From: an uncultured Gammaproteobacteria bacterium
Lineage (GTDB): Bacteria; Pseudomonadota; Gammaproteobacteria; GCA-2729495
Assembly (NCBI GenBank): GCA_947258805.1
Contig: CAMYJV010000162.1
Span: 1-5,478, forward strand
Reading direction: 5' to 3'
DNA: 5,478 bases
The position numbers and the translations under genes were made by a program. This document shows, one piece after another, positions 4,041 to 5,478 of the stretch; the first letter of the stretch is position 1, and each line of letters begins with the position of its first letter. The notes under the pieces were generated by a model. The model was not told the origin of the DNA, searched no databases, and was given only the letters and a program-made list of their open reading frames with translations.

Positions 4041-4751
4041 CTACGTCTCGCCACGAATCAGATCCATGGCCTGGGCAACCGTATCGGCGGGATGGATGAA
4101 GTCCACATCATCGGCGTCTATGGTCCCGGCCGGCAGCAGCGTGTTGCGGGTGAACTCGCGCAGGTCCTCCCAGTACGCGCCGCCCATCGCCACGATGGGA
4201 AAGCGTTCCAGTTTGCCGGTCTGCACCAGCGTGATGACCTCGAAGGCCTCGTCCAGCGTGCCGAAACCGCCCGGCATCACGACGAACGCGCTGGAGTACT
4301 TCACCAGCATGACTTTGCGGACGAAAAAGTGCTCGAACTCGACGAAGCGATCGAGGTAAGGGTTCGGTTGCTGTTCCTTCGGCAGCTTGATGTTGCAGCC
4401 GATGCTCATGCCCCCGGCCTCGCGCGCGCCGCGGTTCGCCGCTTCCATGATGCCGGGACCGCCGCCTGTCATCACCGCGTAACCGGCTTCCGCCAGGGCC
4501 TTGCCGAGTTCGCGCGCGGCCTGGTAGTGCGCATGTCCTTCAGGGAAGCGCGCCGAGCCGAATACCGTGACACAGGGGCCTTCGATATCGAGTTGCTCGA
4601 AGCCCTTCAGGAACTCCAGGAACATGCGCACCGCGCTTTCGAGATCGGCACCGCGATTGCGGCGGCCGGACAGGAAGTGTTTCTCGGCATCCTGGACGCT
4701 CTCGAGAAACGGCAGGTCGGCGCCGATGCGGCGCATGGTTTCGTCGCTCAT
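4041..4751 (-). CDS. LOG-family protein (TIGR00730-type nucleoside-monophosphate phosphoribohydrolase)
   Basis: The 236-residue cytosolic Rossmann-like protein has the LOG/lysine-decarboxylase-like signatures: VFGSAR (63-68), GGGPGIMEAANRG (96-108), and the catalytic and phosphate-binding motif PGGFGTLDE (160-168). Arg145-Lys146 precede the latter in FFVRKVMLVKYSSAFVVM. LOG enzymes release the base from N6-modified or unmodified adenosine 5'-monophosphate. Many older annotations wrongly say lysine decarboxylase, which these residues do not support. In bacteria without cytokinin signalling the role is nucleotide salvage or turnover. The ATG at 4751 is preceded by GGAG at 8 nt. An N-terminal extension of about 55 residues (MSDETMRRIGADLPFLESVQ onward) before the Rossmann core is typical of one bacterial subgroup. 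It sits downstream of the histidine kinase gene on the same strand, with a 75-nt gap holding a tandem repeat. Confidence 0.93.
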   Translation of the reverse strand: MSDETMRRIGADLPFLESVQDAEKHFLSGRRNRGADLESAVRMFLEFLKGFEQLDIEGPCVTVFGSARFPEGHAHYQAARELGKALAEAGYAVMTGGGPGIMEAANRGAREAGGMSIGCNIKLPKEQQPNPYLDRFVEFEHFFVRKVMLVKYSSAFVVMPGGFGTLDEAFEVITLVQTGKLERFPIVAMGGAYWEDLREFTRNTLLPAGTIDADDVDFIHPADTVAQAMDLIRGET

Positions 4752-4780
4752 GAACGCGCTCCGCTGAACCCGCGGGGACG

Positions 4781-4810
4781 ATAGCAGGGAATAGCAGGGA
4801 ATAGCAGGGA
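4781..4810. repeat. Three perfect 10-bp tandem repeats upstream of LOG-family gene
   Basis: ATAGCAGGGA is repeated three times without mismatch (minus-strand sense TCCCTGCTAT), and a fourth partial copy (GCAG) follows. The array lies in the 75-bp gap between the histidine kinase stop and the LOG start, about 30-60 bp before the ATG. A 10-bp period keeps each unit on the same face of the helix. It also brings repeated TGCTAT (extended -10-like) motifs near where a promoter would lie. Confidence 0.85.
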
Positions 4811-4826
4811 GCAGTCTGCGACGGAA

Positions 4827-5478
4827 CTAGGCCTGGCGCGGCAGCGTTACCTTGACATCGGTGCCCTGCCCTTCGGCGCTGTTGATTTCCAGCCGGCCAC
4901 CGTGGGCTTCGGCGATGCGGCGGCACAGGTACAGGCCCAGCCCGAGGCCGCCAGTGTCGCGGCAGCGCGAAAGGTCGGCCCGGTAGAAAGGCTCGGTGGC
5001 ACGTTCGGCGTCGGACGGCGACATGCCAACGCCGTGGTCTTTCACCCGGATTTGCACCGAGTTGTCGGTCCGGCGCGCAGACAACTGCACCGGCGGGGCG
5101 CCTTTCGGCGTGTGGCACAGCGCGTTGGTCAGCAGGTTCTTCACCAGCAAACGAATGCGCACCGCGTCGAGCTCGGCACTGATCGCCTGTGCCGGCAGTT
5201 CCAGGCTCAAGCCGTCTCTGTCGTCCGCAAACTCGCCGGCAACCAGCTGCCGCAGCATCTCGTTCACGTCCACGTCGGTCCGCTGCAGCGGCGCGTGGCG
5301 CGTATTGAGCTGCTCGCCTTCCAGCAGGTCGTGGATCAGCTGCTCCATTTCGTGCACGTCTTCCAGCACGGTCTGGCGCGTGGTTTCGTCGTCCATGAGT
5401 TCCAGGGCGACCTTGGTGCGCGTCAGCGGTGAACGCAGTTCGTGGCTGATGGCCAGCAGCAACTGGCGCTTCGCTTCG
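4827..5478 (-). CDS. Sensor histidine kinase, C-terminal part (runs off right edge)
   Basis: The reading frame is open to the window end. The first visible residues are EAKRQLLLAISHELRSPLTR, so the 5' part (sensor, membrane and probably HAMP regions) is missing. A TTG at 5462 is internal, not a start. About 216 residues are visible. They include the HisKA H-box with phosphoacceptor His about 12 residues from the edge (HELRSPLTR) and a dimerisation helix through HEMEQLIHDLLEGEQL. The HATPase_c domain follows, with N-box LVKNLLTNALCHT, G1 DHGVGM, F-box EPFYRAD and G2 GGLGLGL. All catalytic motifs look intact. The residue four after the His is Ser rather than the common Thr, at the position important for phosphatase activity; this is a frequent natural variant. 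The layout resembles EnvZ/CpxA/RstB-type kinases. Its response regulator is presumably upstream beyond the window. Confidence 0.95.
   Translation of the reverse strand, partial: EAKRQLLLAISHELRSPLTRTKVALELMDDETTRQTVLEDVHEMEQLIHDLLEGEQLNTRHAPLQRTDVDVNEMLRQLVAGEFADDRDGLSLELPAQAISAELDAVRIRLLVKNLLTNALCHTPKGAPPVQLSARRTDNSVQIRVKDHGVGMSPSDAERATEPFYRADLSRCRDTGGLGLGLYLCRRIAEAHGGRLEINSAEGQGTDVKVTLPRQA

Noticed and set aside
3930..4784. 284-codon plus-strand open frame opposite the LOG-family gene
   Set aside because: The minus strand encodes all LOG motifs with a good ribosome-binding site. The plus frame shows only shadow composition rich in His, Arg and Ala.
5460..5462. TTG start for the histidine kinase
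   Set aside because: The frame continues upstream to the window edge, and starting here would leave the H-box without the preceding helix usual for HisKA domains.

Overview
This is a GC-rich bacterial segment with compact genes and Shine-Dalgarno-type starts. It carries copies of the GTGGGAGCGGCTTCAGCCGCGA / GTAG-type REP palindrome, which is common in Xanthomonadales (Lysobacteraceae) and some Pseudomonas. Together with the gene content, this suggests a gammaproteobacterium close to the Xanthomonadales. The placement is an inference from pattern recognition, not a database result.

Layout, left to right. (1) Positions 1-210 hold a tRNA-Ala(CGC) gene on the minus strand. It is followed by a strong hairpin and then by two related copies of a stem-loop-like unit with a C-rich loop (UCUCCCCU in RNA sense). 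The second copy runs off the left edge. (2) Positions 210-436 hold the tRNA promoter and an inverted pair of REP elements (BIME) plus a truncated third REP. (3) Positions 437-2380 hold a minus-strand cluster: an adrenodoxin-type [2Fe-2S] ferredoxin, a glutathione S-transferase-like protein 9 nt downstream, and a MaoC-type (R)-enoyl-CoA hydratase 144 nt further on. (4) Positions 2480-3220 hold two small uncharacterised genes, divergently arranged. The minus-strand one has a CX4CX2C cysteine cluster; the plus-strand one is a short charged helical protein. (5) Positions 3221-3370 hold plausible hairpin terminators and a second inverted REP pair between convergent genes. (6) Positions 3371-5478 hold a minus-strand series: a sensor histidine kinase (C-terminal part only, running off the right edge), a LOG-family phosphoribohydrolase and an outer-membrane beta-barrel protein. 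Three perfect 10-bp tandem repeats lie between the kinase and the LOG gene.

Most of the window is ordinary core-genome material. The ferredoxin/GST/hydratase cluster suggests redox or detoxification and acyl-CoA metabolism, but nothing here names a substrate. The least explained element is the C-rich stem-loop tandem immediately downstream of the tRNA. It could be a small RNA or 3' trailer RNA, or simply an intergenic repeat family. No CRISPR array, insertion sequence, phage gene or defence system is visible.
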